Of a DNA stretch of 64,000 nucleotides, positions 21,769-30,870 are shown one piece after another (positions within the stretch are counted from its first letter, which is position 1; the number at the start of each line of letters is the position of its first letter). The notes below the pieces were generated by a model. The model was not told where the DNA came from and did not search any database. It saw nothing but the letters and a program-made list of their open reading frames with translations. Position numbers and translations under genes: made by a program. The DNA comes from Theocolax elegans (Eukaryota > Arthropoda > Insecta > Hymenoptera > Cerocephalidae), in NCBI GenBank assembly GCA_026168455.1, contig CM047430.1:8142007-8206006 (forward strand), in the 5' to 3' direction.

Positions 21769-22642
21769 GCTTTGCAGCGGCTTCCTCCTCCACGCGTACT
21801 ATGTCGTATAAATGATCGGCATCGATCGTATCTTGGGAGATTGTGGAAATACTTGTGTTGCTAGCATCTATAGGAGTTGAGTATGCAGTACAAGTTACGG
21901 TTATCGGAGTGCTCTGTCTTGATTTGGTTGGTGTTGGCGTTTTTTGTCGTGGTTTCCCAGACGGAGTTCCTTGTCTCGTAGACGCAATAATTGTATGTCG
22001 TCTTTTGTCCTTGTTGATGTCCTCTTTTTCCGTTTCCTTCTTTTTTTCTTTTAGATCGATGACTTTGCTGGTTGAAGGGCGATAGGCTAATGTTTTATGC
22101 AGCCAAATACGTAGTTTATATGCATATGTCAATGCACAACTCATGTACTCCCTTTTCCGTCCATGTAAAAAACAAAAGTGGTCGTTAACGCGTGGAAGGT
22201 TTCTAAACGACGGACAGTTAAACTCCTCCAAATTGATTATTTGTCTAGCGAGAAGGTTTTGAAGGAATAAAACTTTAGGTATTCCCCTAACGTAGATCCT
22301 CAAAGCGTTTCGTGCAACTTCTCGTAGACTGTTGTACACGTCGACACTGTTGGATTCACCGTCGAACCATTCTATGCCATGGTGATAGCACATTAAGTAA
22401 CTGTTAGTGGCTACGATACCCTTGGACAGTTCTGTGTAGTCGTATGGAGCCTTGATCAGCCAGTGCGCTATGAAATTGCAATCTACGCCGAGAACAGCAA
22501 TTTCTTTCGGTAGAAAGAGACCTTCCTTGTCGTGAAACGCTTGAATATCGATTATATAATCGAGCTTCTCCATGCCGTTTGAGTTGCGGAGAACTTGAGT
22601 CACTTGTACTACACCACTCAAGGTAACAAGCTGAACTGACAA
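21653..22642 (-). CDS. Polinton-associated protein of unknown function, 329 aa
   Basis: Residues 1-190 form a folded-looking domain: DYIIDIQAFHDKEGLFLPKE, then HWLIKAPYDY, YLMCYHHGIEWFDGE and a Cys/His segment. Comparable proteins recur in arthropod mobile elements, and the alternation of strands and DIQ-type acidic box faintly suggests a degenerate RNase-H-like exonuclease fold; this is inference only. Residues about 200-330 are low complexity: a Lys/Glu run, then Thr/Ser-Pro repeats and a Cys-rich end. It lies between capsid and protease genes on the same strand and overlaps the protease start in a different frame, so the true C-terminus is uncertain. Confidence 0.6.
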   Translation of the reverse strand: MSVQLVTLSGVVQVTQVLRNSNGMEKLDYIIDIQAFHDKEGLFLPKEIAVLGVDCNFIAHWLIKAPYDYTELSKGIVATNSYLMCYHHGIEWFDGESNSVDVYNSLREVARNALRIYVRGIPKVLFLQNLLARQIINLEEFNCPSFRNLPRVNDHFCFLHGRKREYMSCALTYAYKLRIWLHKTLAYRPSTSKVIDLKEKKKETEKEDINKDKRRHTIIASTRQGTPSGKPRQKTPTPTKSRQSTPITVTCTAYSTPIDASNTSISTISQDTIDADHLYDIVRVEEEAAAKHEHVANTQRNKNFASADSGSVPCGQDSSDSDEADCNCC

Positions 22643-22760
22643 AATGTTTTTCCTTGGCTCAGCAGAATACCTTTAAGACGTCCTTCTTCTCACTGAATTG
22701 AAAAGAAAAGTTTTCAAAGAAAATCCCTACCATTTTTTTTTGACTACTCCTACTTTGAGT

Positions 22761-24077
22761 TTAAGAAGGAAAATCTGTTACGACCTGTCTAGCAGAGTCG
22801 ATTTCAAGAACGTTGTCAAACTCGGCATAAACGATACAATTAATCGTTTTATTCAATGCACTTTGAAATTTAACTTCGATTCTGAGACTTCCAGATTTTA
22901 CTAAATTCCAATGAGAAAAACTATTTGCCGAAAAATCTGGTGTAAGATCGAAAGCGAATAGACAATAACCATTAGGGTAATTCTCTCTACTGATAGAATT
23001 TCCTTCGTTAAGAAAATGTACACCAGTACCTGAGAACAAGGTGTGATATGCGTCAACGTACATTGGTCTTGTATTCGAAAACGTAGGTTGTAAAGGTTTC
23101 GAAGGTACTTGTACACCATCTACGTAGAGAGACAAGTAATTTATACCGTAATTTTGAAAATTGAAAGGATTCAAAGTTTTGTTTCCATTGAAAGCCTTAT
23201 TATCAACAAATCCCAGTATCACTCGTTTCGGTAGTTGTCCTAAAATCACGTTGTCGAGTGTTTCACCCAAGACACCGCTATGTATCGTGAATGTTTTGAT
23301 TTCCACTCTGGTTATGGGATATTTAGCGGTTGTAGTTGCGAGAGTTTTTGCATGGGCCAATAGAATTCCAGGACTTATTTTCACGCGTCTTACGAGTAAA
23401 TTTGCTTCGGTGATGTTTACGGTGTATGAGCCTGCGGCTGACGAATCCATTAAACAAAATGAGTCCTTTGAACGTACAAGACGTATTTTCATTTCGACGC
23501 CATTGATGAGTAATTTATCCTGATTAAAAATATCGCAATGCAAATGTCCAATGAGATCGACGGTTTTGCCATCGGATGTAAAATTTTGTCTGCTTGCAAG
23601 TCCTGCGTTTGTACCCTCGTCAGGGGTGCTGTCCATCTGTCTAGGTGTATCTGCGTACCACAAAGTCGTCGATAGATGCGATTCTTTAGCTGCTGGGCCG
23701 TAATTCAAGAGTGTTTCTATGTACGCTCTGTACGGATAAGCGTTATTCGGAGGAGTGATTGGTTTCTGATTAAAATAAATATCGATTTGATTAAATAACG
23801 AGTGTAAGAAATTATTTACAGGTCCTACGTGTTTGTCATCGTCTTTCGAATAAGGCTTGATTTTTACACAAACTTTGAGAAGTGTATGCGCAAGATCCAG
23901 GTAATCTTCTCCTTGATTTTGAACGCAAAATTCGATGGGCGAATCGTCGTTTGACGACGAAATTGGATTATAAGTAGTCCAACAACTCGATTCGATACTG
24001 GTTTGCGTTTGAGGGAGTGAAAATATATCCAACTCGCTTTTGAGACACTCTGAGCTGTGAGAATGTAAAAACGCCAT
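22761..24077 (-). CDS. Polinton major capsid protein (double jelly roll)
   Basis: A 438-residue intact frame recognisable as the Polinton major capsid protein, the family to which the nematode protein F54H12.2 belongs. It would form pseudo-hexameric capsomers of an icosahedral particle. Recognition rests on the N-terminus (FLHSHSSECLKSELDIFSLP, then QTSIESSCWTTYNP), the PVNNFLHSLFNQIDIYFN segment, the YPYRAYIETLLNYG segment, and the C-terminal Gly/Asn-rich strands. Its length is a little below the usual 450-600 residues. It starts three bases downstream of the core-like protein gene, so the two were probably expressed together. No frameshift, in contrast to the replication genes. Confidence 0.88.
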   Translation of the reverse strand: MAFLHSHSSECLKSELDIFSLPQTQTSIESSCWTTYNPISSSNDDSPIEFCVQNQGEDYLDLAHTLLKVCVKIKPYSKDDDKHVGPVNNFLHSLFNQIDIYFNQKPITPPNNAYPYRAYIETLLNYGPAAKESHLSTTLWYADTPRQMDSTPDEGTNAGLASRQNFTSDGKTVDLIGHLHCDIFNQDKLLINGVEMKIRLVRSKDSFCLMDSSAAGSYTVNITEANLLVRRVKISPGILLAHAKTLATTTAKYPITRVEIKTFTIHSGVLGETLDNVILGQLPKRVILGFVDNKAFNGNKTLNPFNFQNYGINYLSLYVDGVQVPSKPLQPTFSNTRPMYVDAYHTLFSGTGVHFLNEGNSISRENYPNGYCLFAFDLTPDFSANSFSHWNLVKSGSLRIEVKFQSALNKTINCIVYAEFDNVLEIDSARQVVTDFPS

Positions 24078-24079
24078 TT

Positions 24080-24562
24080 TTAATTGAAAACGTCAAAATT
24101 ATTCTTTGTCTTTTTTTTTGTTTTCGATATTTTCCTCGATTTCTTCTTTTTATTCTGTTTCTTACGCTTCACTTTTGGTTGTAACCGTTTTAAAGACTTG
24201 GTTTTTTTTGTACGTTTCCTTTTCTTTATACTTTGACGACGTTTGTACTTTTTACGAGGTTTAAGCTGTTTGATATGTACACTTTCACCGTTCCACGGAA
24301 ACTGTAGAGCTCTCCTTTTGTCGAATGTTTTATATCCAGACTCCTCCATCATTTTATTAATTTTGTCTACGGCTTTACGTTTCAAATTTTTACCAGATTC
24401 GTTCATACGATTATTAAACGATTCTTTGAACGACAGATTTCCATCCGACACGTCATCTAATATGTTGACGCCTGCTCGGACTGCTTCTTTACCAAGGGCG
24501 CGAGCACCTTTAGCAATCAAAGGCACCGCTCTTCTAAATAAACCTGCGAGCCAACTACCCAC
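24080..24562 (-). CDS. Polinton basic core-like / minor virion protein
   Basis: A 160-residue protein with two parts: an amphipathic N-terminal helix region (GSWLAGLFRRAVPLIAKGAR, then KEAVRAGVNILDDVSDG) and an extremely Lys/Arg-rich C-terminal half (residues about 100-153). Proteins with this layout sit beside the capsid gene in many Polintons and recall adenovirus internal virion and core proteins, which bind DNA or membrane. Function by analogy only. It sits between the penton-like and major capsid genes, on the same strand, two bases from the latter. Confidence 0.75.
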   Translation of the reverse strand: MGSWLAGLFRRAVPLIAKGARALGKEAVRAGVNILDDVSDGNLSFKESFNNRMNESGKNLKRKAVDKINKMMEESGYKTFDKRRALQFPWNGESVHIKQLKPRKKYKRRQSIKKRKRTKKTKSLKRLQPKVKRKKQNKKKKSRKISKTKKKTKNNFDVFN

Positions 24563-24674
24563 ACCGTGTCCTCGTTACGATGTTGAACCTGCATAAACGT
24601 GATGTACGCCCCGTCCGCTTCCAATTTGACTATCGTAATAAACAGAGTAATAAGCCATGCCAAACGAACGACAC

Positions 24675-25457
24675 TTAATCAATCCTTTTAAAATGTAACG
24701 CTGCGGTCAACGTACCAAACTCGAATGGTATTGGTATTGGATGACCATATTGATCTCTTATATCAATGTCGATAACTTGAAAACAATTGTAAAGTATGGG
24801 TGTATAACTGACGGGTGCAAAACGTTTAACTACAGTTTTTCCATAATTAAAGTGTTTCGATTGAATATTCACTATGCGAAGCAGTGGTGCGTGAGAATCT
24901 CCTACTATACAAGGTTCACACAGATTTGAATAAACAAAAAGTTGATCGGGTATGGCTCTCGAGAGGCTGGCGGGAAAATTTGCTACTTGAATCGTCGATC
25001 CATCGTAACTTTCAAATTCTAACGTTTCGTTCAAATCGAAACCTAAAATACGATTAACCGTCGTTGAAACTGTAGCAAACGGTTTCGTACGATTTTCATT
25101 TTCTTTGAATTTTATCATTTGTACGAAACCTCCGTTTTCGTTATAGACTAATTTTTCAATTTCAGTGTTGCAGTGATATTTGAATAAACTGTCGTTTATA
25201 CAATCGACAAGCTGATTAATATCATCGTATATACCGTGTTGAAAATAATAGTTTTCCGTTGCCGATAATTTTGATTCCTCTCTGCTCAAGTGCAGGGTAG
25301 TGCAGGGTACGTGTATCTCGGATAGTCCAACCATCCATCGTCCTTGTAAAGCTATCTGCTTTGGTAATTTAGTTGAAAAGCACGTCGTTGTATTGTCTGG
25401 AAAATATTTCATACTACTGTTGCTCGGTAAAACAATGGTAAAATCGTCGGAATCCAT
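24675..25457 (-). CDS. Polinton minor capsid (penton-like) protein
   Basis: A 260-residue intact frame beginning DSDDFTIVLPSNSSMKYFPD, with LPKQIALQGRWMVGLSEIHVP and a C-terminal QVIDIDIRDQYGHPIPIPFE segment. These are hallmark strings of the Polinton minor capsid protein, a single jelly roll expected to occupy the fivefold vertices. Length and start fit the family. It begins one base downstream of the integrase stop, so genes in this cluster are packed end to end. No break visible. Confidence 0.88.
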   Translation of the reverse strand: MDSDDFTIVLPSNSSMKYFPDNTTTCFSTKLPKQIALQGRWMVGLSEIHVPCTTLHLSREESKLSATENYYFQHGIYDDINQLVDCINDSLFKYHCNTEIEKLVYNENGGFVQMIKFKENENRTKPFATVSTTVNRILGFDLNETLEFESYDGSTIQVANFPASLSRAIPDQLFVYSNLCEPCIVGDSHAPLLRIVNIQSKHFNYGKTVVKRFAPVSYTPILYNCFQVIDIDIRDQYGHPIPIPFEFGTLTAALHFKRID

Positions 25458-25458
25458 T

Positions 25459-26562
25459 TTACAATGCTTTTAAATCGTTGACAGAGACCCACGAATTAAA
25501 TTTTTCAGGATATCCAACCCAACTGACGAAATACTGTTTACGTTTACCTTTGCCTTTACTACGTAAAATTTTATCTATTTTATGTTCACGATTTTCTACG
25601 CGACAACTATCAACGGCCGTGAGTTCTTCAGGATAAAAGAATCCTTCAATGCTTTCACCGTCCAAATCGGTCAAAGTATAAACGTAAATGTTTTGTTTTT
25701 TCGCAACACTTTTAATTATACAAATTTCCTCTTGCCATCCTCTGACGTAACCTTTTTCAAAAGCGTTCTAGTCTCTACTGATTCGAACGTAACTACCGAC
25801 TTTGTATATATTCTTTTTCCGTTTCGGTAATTTATTTCTGCACAGACGTTCTAAATTTTTTCGCGCAATCTCTTCGTTGTGAATAGTTACCGAAGCCGGT
25901 GTCATTTTAATGCTAGAATGTCTTGTGTTATTGTAAGCCTTGACGACGTGTTGTAATACGTCAATGTACCTACGAGTATTTTTATGTGTGAAATAACGCC
26001 ACATACGTTCTTTCAGAGTTCTATTTACTCGTTCAACCACCGCAGCCTTCACATCCGGATTACGCACAACGCGAAATCGAATGTCGTTACGCTTTAAAAA
26101 ATTTAGCATAAATTTACCGAGAAACTCCTTTCCTCGATCGCTTTGAACCATGTACGGAAAACGTTCTCCGCTTCGTTTTAAAATTTTTTTGAATGCCTCG
26201 GTTACTTGGTCACTCGATTTGTCTTTTAAAGGTTCCACCCACACAAATTTACTTAAAACGTCGATCGCCACCAAAACGTAAGACACTCCGTCGTTGTAAT
26301 TTTTGATTGAGCGCAAGTCCTGTAAATCGACCTCCCAAACTTGATCTAAATACGACACGTTGTAACACAATCTCTTAAACTTTCTTCGTACAGGACGATG
26401 TAAAGTATAAGCGTCGTATTTTTCCAACCATTTATAGATCTGTTCCCGCGGTACATCTTTATTCGATCTGATTAAATTTCTTGCACCCGAAAACCCTGCT
26501 TCGTGCGAAGGATCAAAATACTGAGACTCTAACCTTTTATTTACATATTTAGACTGAGCCAT
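25459..26562 (-). pseudogene. Polinton integrase with C-terminal chromodomain, one stop
   Basis: A retrovirus-type integrase that inserts the element. Catalytic triad: Asp79 (VWEVDLQDL), Asp142 (QSDRGKEF) and Glu177 (VVERVNRT), all present. Two-thirds of the way along, after VRISRD, an in-frame TAG (25768-25770) interrupts the frame, which then runs on in register through a short linker to a chromodomain (ENREHKIDKILRSKGKG, QYFVSWVGYPEKFNSWV) ending at 25459. Catalytic core and chromodomain are each intact, so the stop is the only visible lesion. It could be a mutation or a sequencing error. The first 21 bases overlap the upstream gene. Confidence 0.88.
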
Positions 26563-27329
26563 TTTTTTTTAATTTCCTTTTTTTTCGAAGGCGGTTTTTG
26601 GACAATGGTACTGTTTTTAAGACTGTCGAAACTATTATTAAACATCGAGTTATATTCGTCACTGTCGGATTGATGTACATCTTTTGATTTCGGAATGTCT
26701 GAAAAACTTAACTTTCGAGTCACATCGTCAAACATTCTTCTATTACCGATATACTCTTGAGGTGTCAAGACATCCTTTAAAAACTTGGTAAATTCTCTTT
26801 TTCCCTCTGGATTGGTCGTTTTTCTGTGTCGTGCAGCAAAATTGATTAAATCAATGATATTTGAATTTTTGATCGTCTTACCGTCAATGGTCACCAGTCC
26901 CTTTCTGTTCCAAAAAATTCTAGTCTTAAAATTATTCAAGTGGTTCAACAAAAGTTCTGATTTTCTTTTATAAACGGATGGAACACTGTTTATTATTTTA
27001 TCGTAAGTAATTTCGTTTTCAATCTCTTCAAATGTATCGTTTGTCAGTGGGTTTGGATATTTTTTTTCAGATTTAAAAAATAAGTAACGTTGTAACAACT
27101 GTATATACTGTTTTAAACGATCTCTGTCATCTAAAATGTTTGTAGAATCTAAAACTCTTTTCATTTCATCGTCGAGTCTGGAGAGATTATCGCCTACAGT
27201 TTGCGTTGTTTGTAAGTTTGAAACATTTTCGTTGGGTTTACCGTCCGTAGAGTTTGATGTAACTGATTGCTTTTGAATTCTTTCCATCTGTTCGGCGGGG
27301 ACAAGAATCATTTTCTTTGTTCTTTCCAT
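26541..27329 (-). CDS. Polinton-specific protein of unknown function, 262 aa
   Basis: Begins MERTKKMILVPAEQ, has a Ser/Thr-rich stretch, then a helical region (NLSRLDDEMKRVLDS, KQYIQLLQRYLFF) and a central segment (FWNRKGLVTIDGKTIKNSNI, then DLINFAARHRK) before a Ser/Asn-rich basic tail. I recognise it as one of the recurrent unassigned Polinton proteins between integrase and ATPase; no enzymatic motif is visible. Intact; its stop overlaps the integrase start by about 20 bases and its start lies two bases past the next gene's stop, consistent with a compact cluster. A virion or assembly role is only a guess from position. Confidence 0.65.
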   Translation of the reverse strand: MERTKKMILVPAEQMERIQKQSVTSNSTDGKPNENVSNLQTTQTVGDNLSRLDDEMKRVLDSTNILDDRDRLKQYIQLLQRYLFFKSEKKYPNPLTNDTFEEIENEITYDKIINSVPSVYKRKSELLLNHLNNFKTRIFWNRKGLVTIDGKTIKNSNIIDLINFAARHRKTTNPEGKREFTKFLKDVLTPQEYIGNRRMFDDVTRKLSFSDIPKSKDVHQSDSDEYNSMFNNSFDSLKNSTIVQKPPSKKKEIKKKWLSLNM

Positions 27330-27331
27330 TA

Positions 27332-27706
27332 TTACTGTAAAAGCGTGGAAAAGAGCGTCGATATTATAGGCTGTAGTAGAAACGGTAAGAAACTACCACC
27401 CTTTTGCACGATTATACGCTTCTTTTTTTTCCAGCAGCCGTTAGTCTTGTTGCATAATTTTCTGAGAATATTTTTGTGACGTTTTAATTTTTTAAATTGA
27501 CAATCTTTCAAAGGTACTACACCTTGTAAAGTATTTAAAGCGCACTCACAAATATATTTAATTAATTTTTTATCGGCGGTTTTTAATATTGCTAAACGTT
27601 GCTCTTTGTTTGCTCGTGCTAAAGCGTGCAACAGAACAACGTACCTTTGTTCAAATACTTTTGATTTATTTTTTACTCGGAAAGATTTCGATGTAGTCTT
27701 TGCCAT
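27332..27706 (-). CDS. Small Polinton protein with adenain-type cleavage motif, 124 aa
   Basis: A basic, helical body (RYVVLLHALARANKEQRL, KLIKYICECALNTLQG, KKLKRHKNILRKL) is followed by a Lys cluster and Q101-K-G-G104 directly before a hydrophobic C-terminal peptide of 20 residues. Q-x-G-G followed by a small residue fits the specificity known for adenovirus protease ((M/I/L/N/Q)-x-G-G or -x-G-x-G), and the element encodes such a protease. I infer that a hydrophobic, possibly membrane-active peptide is released on maturation, by analogy with adenovirus protein VI. Intact. The gene type is recurrent in invertebrate Polintons. Confidence 0.7.
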   Translation of the reverse strand: MAKTTSKSFRVKNKSKVFEQRYVVLLHALARANKEQRLAILKTADKKLIKYICECALNTLQGVVPLKDCQFKKLKRHKNILRKLCNKTNGCWKKKKRIIVQKGGSFLPFLLQPIISTLFSTLLQ

Positions 27707-27759
27707 TATCGTTCTTAAACTGAAGTAGCATCTGCTTGATACTTTTATTTATTGTATTT

Positions 27760-28403
27760 TTAAATATATTTTATAAATGTACTACTACGATTTTTAGGCA
27801 CATAGACGTAATGAAACTCGTCGTCTGGAAATATACAGCTTCGAAATCGAAACTCGTCGGGTGTTGCCTGCGTCAAATCTAATAAAAGACAGCATCTAGA
27901 TATGCTTCCTGCAAAAATTTAGCGTCTTCGGGGTACACTTGTCGCGCGAGATATCGAATTTGAGCTTGGTCCCGAGGATTTTTAAACAACACTATGTAAT
28001 TTGAGTTTAAGCTGACGTCGCATTGACCCTGTCCTTGATGAAAAATATTTTGAGTTATAAAAATAACACTTATATTTTTATGATGACATCCTTTGGTAAA
28101 TAAATCGACTATAACACTGTTTGACGATTCACGCATCAAGTCGTCGATTATAATTAATTTTTTCAAATGTGGATCGTTTGAATAATCTTCGGGTCTCGGT
28201 AGACCCTCGCGAAATTCAACACACGAATACTCTTGACTTTTGTAACCGTCTTGCCACTCTCCGTAATAAAAAATAATCCTATCGAAAACAACGTCGGTCA
28301 TTTGAGTACGAAACTTTATGAATTTTCGAACCCACACCGATTTACCACAACTCGTAGGACCGGAAATCGTACAAGTCCACGGATGACGCCAACGCGTATC
28401 CAT
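27760..28403 (-). pseudogene. Polinton packaging ATPase (A32/FtsK-HerA-like), frameshifted
   Basis: A genome-packaging ATPase. Walker A GPTSCGKS (residues 15-22), Walker B KKLIIIDDLM (Asp87, Asp88), then the sensor-like VIFITQNIFHQG segment and a conserved arginine region (FKNPRDQAQIRYLARQVYP). The first frame stops at 27879-27881 after 174 residues. A further conserved C-terminal stretch (LDLTQATPDEF, then DDEFHYVYVP) is readable at 27882-27760 in the frame one base away. The lesion is a one-base change in an A/T run. The catalytic core is complete; the lost part is the C-terminal tail. The gene starts just inside a GCC microsatellite. Confidence 0.88.
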
Positions 28404-28427
28404 TTTGTGATAAGGTCGTTCCGCGTT

Positions 28428-28448
28428 CGGCGGCGGCGGCGGCGGCGG
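28428..28448. repeat. GGC microsatellite upstream of the ATPase gene
   Basis: About seven GGC repeats in otherwise AT-rich DNA, 25-45 bases upstream of the ATPase start. Confidence 0.8.
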
Positions 28449-28540
28449 TCAACGCGCTGCTAGAGTTTTAGCGTCGTTTTATTTAATCAGCTAAACGCGG
28501 AATAAAAAGCATATTTAGCGGACGCTGCGCAATGTTAATT

Positions 28541-28882
28541 TTACAGCGTTGCGCAGACCAGCTGACCCAGCGACGTACGCGGGAAAACCTTGCTTGTACG
28601 CGCACACTGAAAAAAGCTTGTTTGAACGCGCACGCGGAAAAACCTTTTTTGAACGCGTTCGCTTAGAATAGCTGATTTATGAGCGCGGGTGAGCGGACGA
28701 GGTACTATTTCACTAAAACTATTATTATGTAACGCCATCTGTTCAAAATCACAACCATTAAGCGTATAATTTATCGATTTTTCCTTTTTTTGAATCCAAT
28801 ATTCTCCCACGACAGGATGACTGCGATTTAACAAATTAACAAAGGAAGGCGTAGTTTTTATTACGAGGTATTGTTGACTCAT
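28541..28882 (-). CDS. Possible small Polinton gene, 113 aa
   Basis: A minus-strand frame MSQQYLVIKTTPSFVNLLNR.. with VGEYWIQKKEKSINYTLNG. The first 60 residues look protein-like; the C-terminal half runs through a degenerate repeat (AAAAAGCTTGTTTGAACGCG-like blocks at about 28,570-28,665) and is probably not a real domain. No family recognised. It may be the first gene of the minus-strand cluster or a chance frame in its promoter region. Confidence 0.3.
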   Translation of the reverse strand: MSQQYLVIKTTPSFVNLLNRSHPVVGEYWIQKKEKSINYTLNGCDFEQMALHNNSFSEIVPRPLTRAHKSAILSERVQKRFFRVRVQTSFFQCARTSKVFPRTSLGQLVCATL

Positions 28883-29700
28883 CTACAAAGGAAGATGCGT
28901 TGTCCTTTTTCCTTTTTTACAGAAAGAAATGTAATAAAAAAATTTGACTACTTTTCTATTGTACGTTTTCTAAATTTATATCTGTTTGTCAATTTATTAG
29001 TTTGTCAATGTATTAGTTTTTCAAATATTTAAAAATAGAATTCCGCGAAGACAAGGTGTCCAAGAAGAATACATGAAAAAATCTTTTGAGTACACGTAAC
29101 GTATAAAATTTAATTTACGAGATTGAGTAAAAGCTTGAGCATACGATTGTTAAACTTTTTTTAAATAACAATATTCAAATATTAGATTCCCACACTTTTA
29201 GAGAATGACATCTGTTCAAAGATTATCGTTAAATGAATTATTTATAGAATTTTCTTTACACTCTCAAAATTATTCCACGACTCTATAAAAATTTATGTAA
29301 TTCTTAAAATTTTAAAAATTTACAAAAGACGTTTTTATTTATTACGCGTATTGTTCATTTACCGACAAACGTAGACGCGTGAACTTTCTTTATAGTAAGA
29401 AATAAATAATCTTTACGACTTTTTATTGTATATTTTTAAATTTATGACGTTTCATCCGTTTCTTACTTTGTCAACTACACAAAAACGTACACGGAATAAA
29501 AATCTATTCAAACTTTTCTTGCGATATTGCGAGAAAAAATAATTTTTACGTATACGCACCTTCCCACGATATCCTCCCTTACAACTTACCCTCGATTTTC
29601 CTTGGAGGTGGTACCTAAGTAACGCTGCAACCTCACCATTGGCCAAAATTTTTTCCTATTTTATTTTACTCCCTCTGCTAAGTTTTCCACCTCTACTCGT
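28883..29700. other. Intergenic divergent region of the Polinton
   Basis: AT-rich, without a credible gene. It separates the minus-strand morphogenesis cluster from the plus-strand Tudor gene and presumably holds promoters for both. Confidence 0.6.
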
Positions 29701-29707
29701 CGTCGAC

Positions 29708-29742
29708 TTAAATATCGAAACTTTGTGTAGGGAGAGTCAGTC
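29708..29742 (+). promoter_or_regulatory. Core promoter of the Tudor gene (TATA-like and Inr)
   Basis: TTAAATA at 29708-29714 lies about 30 bases before TCAGTC (29737-29742), the arthropod initiator consensus; the ATG follows at 29781. Spacing is that of a standard TATA/Inr RNA polymerase II promoter. Confidence 0.6.
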
Positions 29743-29780
29743 ATTTTTTAAAACTACAGCTAAAATAGAATTTTGGCAAA

Positions 29781-30610
29781 ATGTCGAGTAACTGTAGGAT
29801 ACACGTTTTGAGAGATTTAAAACATCGCGACATGAGAAGAATAATTTATTCGAAACAAAGTGTAAGAGTGTCAACGTTTCATACCCCTTCGTCTTTCTAC
29901 GTACAAATAATCGACGAAGACGAAGCGTACAGTGCTCAACAGAAGGAAATCAACGAGTATTACGAAGTAGTACCGAAATACATTCACACCGAAAAAATTG
30001 TGTCTGAAAATAATCAAGAAAGAGTAGTCATTGTACCTGTGACTAGTAAATTAAATTATGCAGACCTTTATGTAAGTAAACAAATAAATTTAAACAATGA
30101 CAATGAAAATTAATTTAATAATTAAATAATTTATTAATATTATTTTTTCAGCCAAGTCAGTTTATAGCTATAAAGGTAAACGGTGAATGGGGACGATATA
30201 TCACGGATGACGTCATCGAACGCTGCAGATCGGTAGACACTGGAGATAGTATCGAGCTTACCCAAGACGTAATAGAAAATGGGATCTATGACTTGGACGA
30301 TCGTTTCATGCTGCTACCCTCGAGAGTCATACTATGCGGACTTTCAAACATATTACCAAAAACTGATAAACCGCATCGATGGACCGTCAAAGCTTGTAAA
30401 ATTATGAAGGACGTAATGACTGATCGAAAGTTAACCGCAATTTTTCAGCATAAAGGACTATTTCACGACTCTGCGTATACTTGCTTAACGTGTCAAGATA
30501 ACGATAATACCGAGATACATTTAGGCTGGTTACTCGTAGCGTTAGATTTAGCGATATTCGATGCAAGCGGAATTCATCATCCACTCCGGCCAACCGATAC
30601 ACCTTGTTAA
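29781..30610 (+). CDS. Single extended Tudor-domain protein, two exons
   Basis: Exon 1 is 29781-30071, the intron 30072-30151 (GTAAGT..TTTTTCAG, 80 bases, phase 0), exon 2 30152-30610. The 249-residue product has an extended-Tudor layout: a staphylococcal-nuclease-like N-terminal part (RVSTFHTPSSFYVQIIDEDE, then KEINEYYE), a core (FIAIKVNGEWGRYIT, IYDLDDRFMLLPSRVILCGL) and a C-terminal helix-strand part (PHRWTVKACKIMKDV). The closest style is Papi/TDRKH and other piRNA-pathway Tudor proteins that bind methylated Argonautes. The usual D-(Y/F)-G-(N/D) cage motif is not evident. No KH, LOTUS or membrane segment is attached. It lies inside the Polinton, convergent with polymerase B. Intact. Captured host gene is the likeliest origin; its role is unknown. 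Confidence 0.72.
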
Positions 30611-30870
30611 TATTAAAAATAAAAACTCTTACCTTGGAAATATTATATTATTGTTATTAGTATTTAAAAATTTGATAATAAATATATGTTTGAAATATAA
30701 TTGATTGTAAGTTTATTTAAATACCTGAAAATAAAAATAAAAGGATAAGGAACAGAATAGGGGAAAAAAAGTAAATTACAAATGTTTAATTTTTAAAATA
30801 AATATTTAATTATCATTAACGTTATATTTATATACATATATACATAGAGTTATAATTGAACGCAGGACAA
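30611..30870. other. Convergent intergenic gap
   Basis: AT-rich gap between the stops of the Tudor gene (plus) and polymerase (minus). AATAAA-like signals occur on both strands. No gene. Confidence 0.6.

Noticed and set aside
24243..24596. 117-codon plus-strand frame
   Set aside because: Shadow of the Lys-rich core-like protein on the minus strand.
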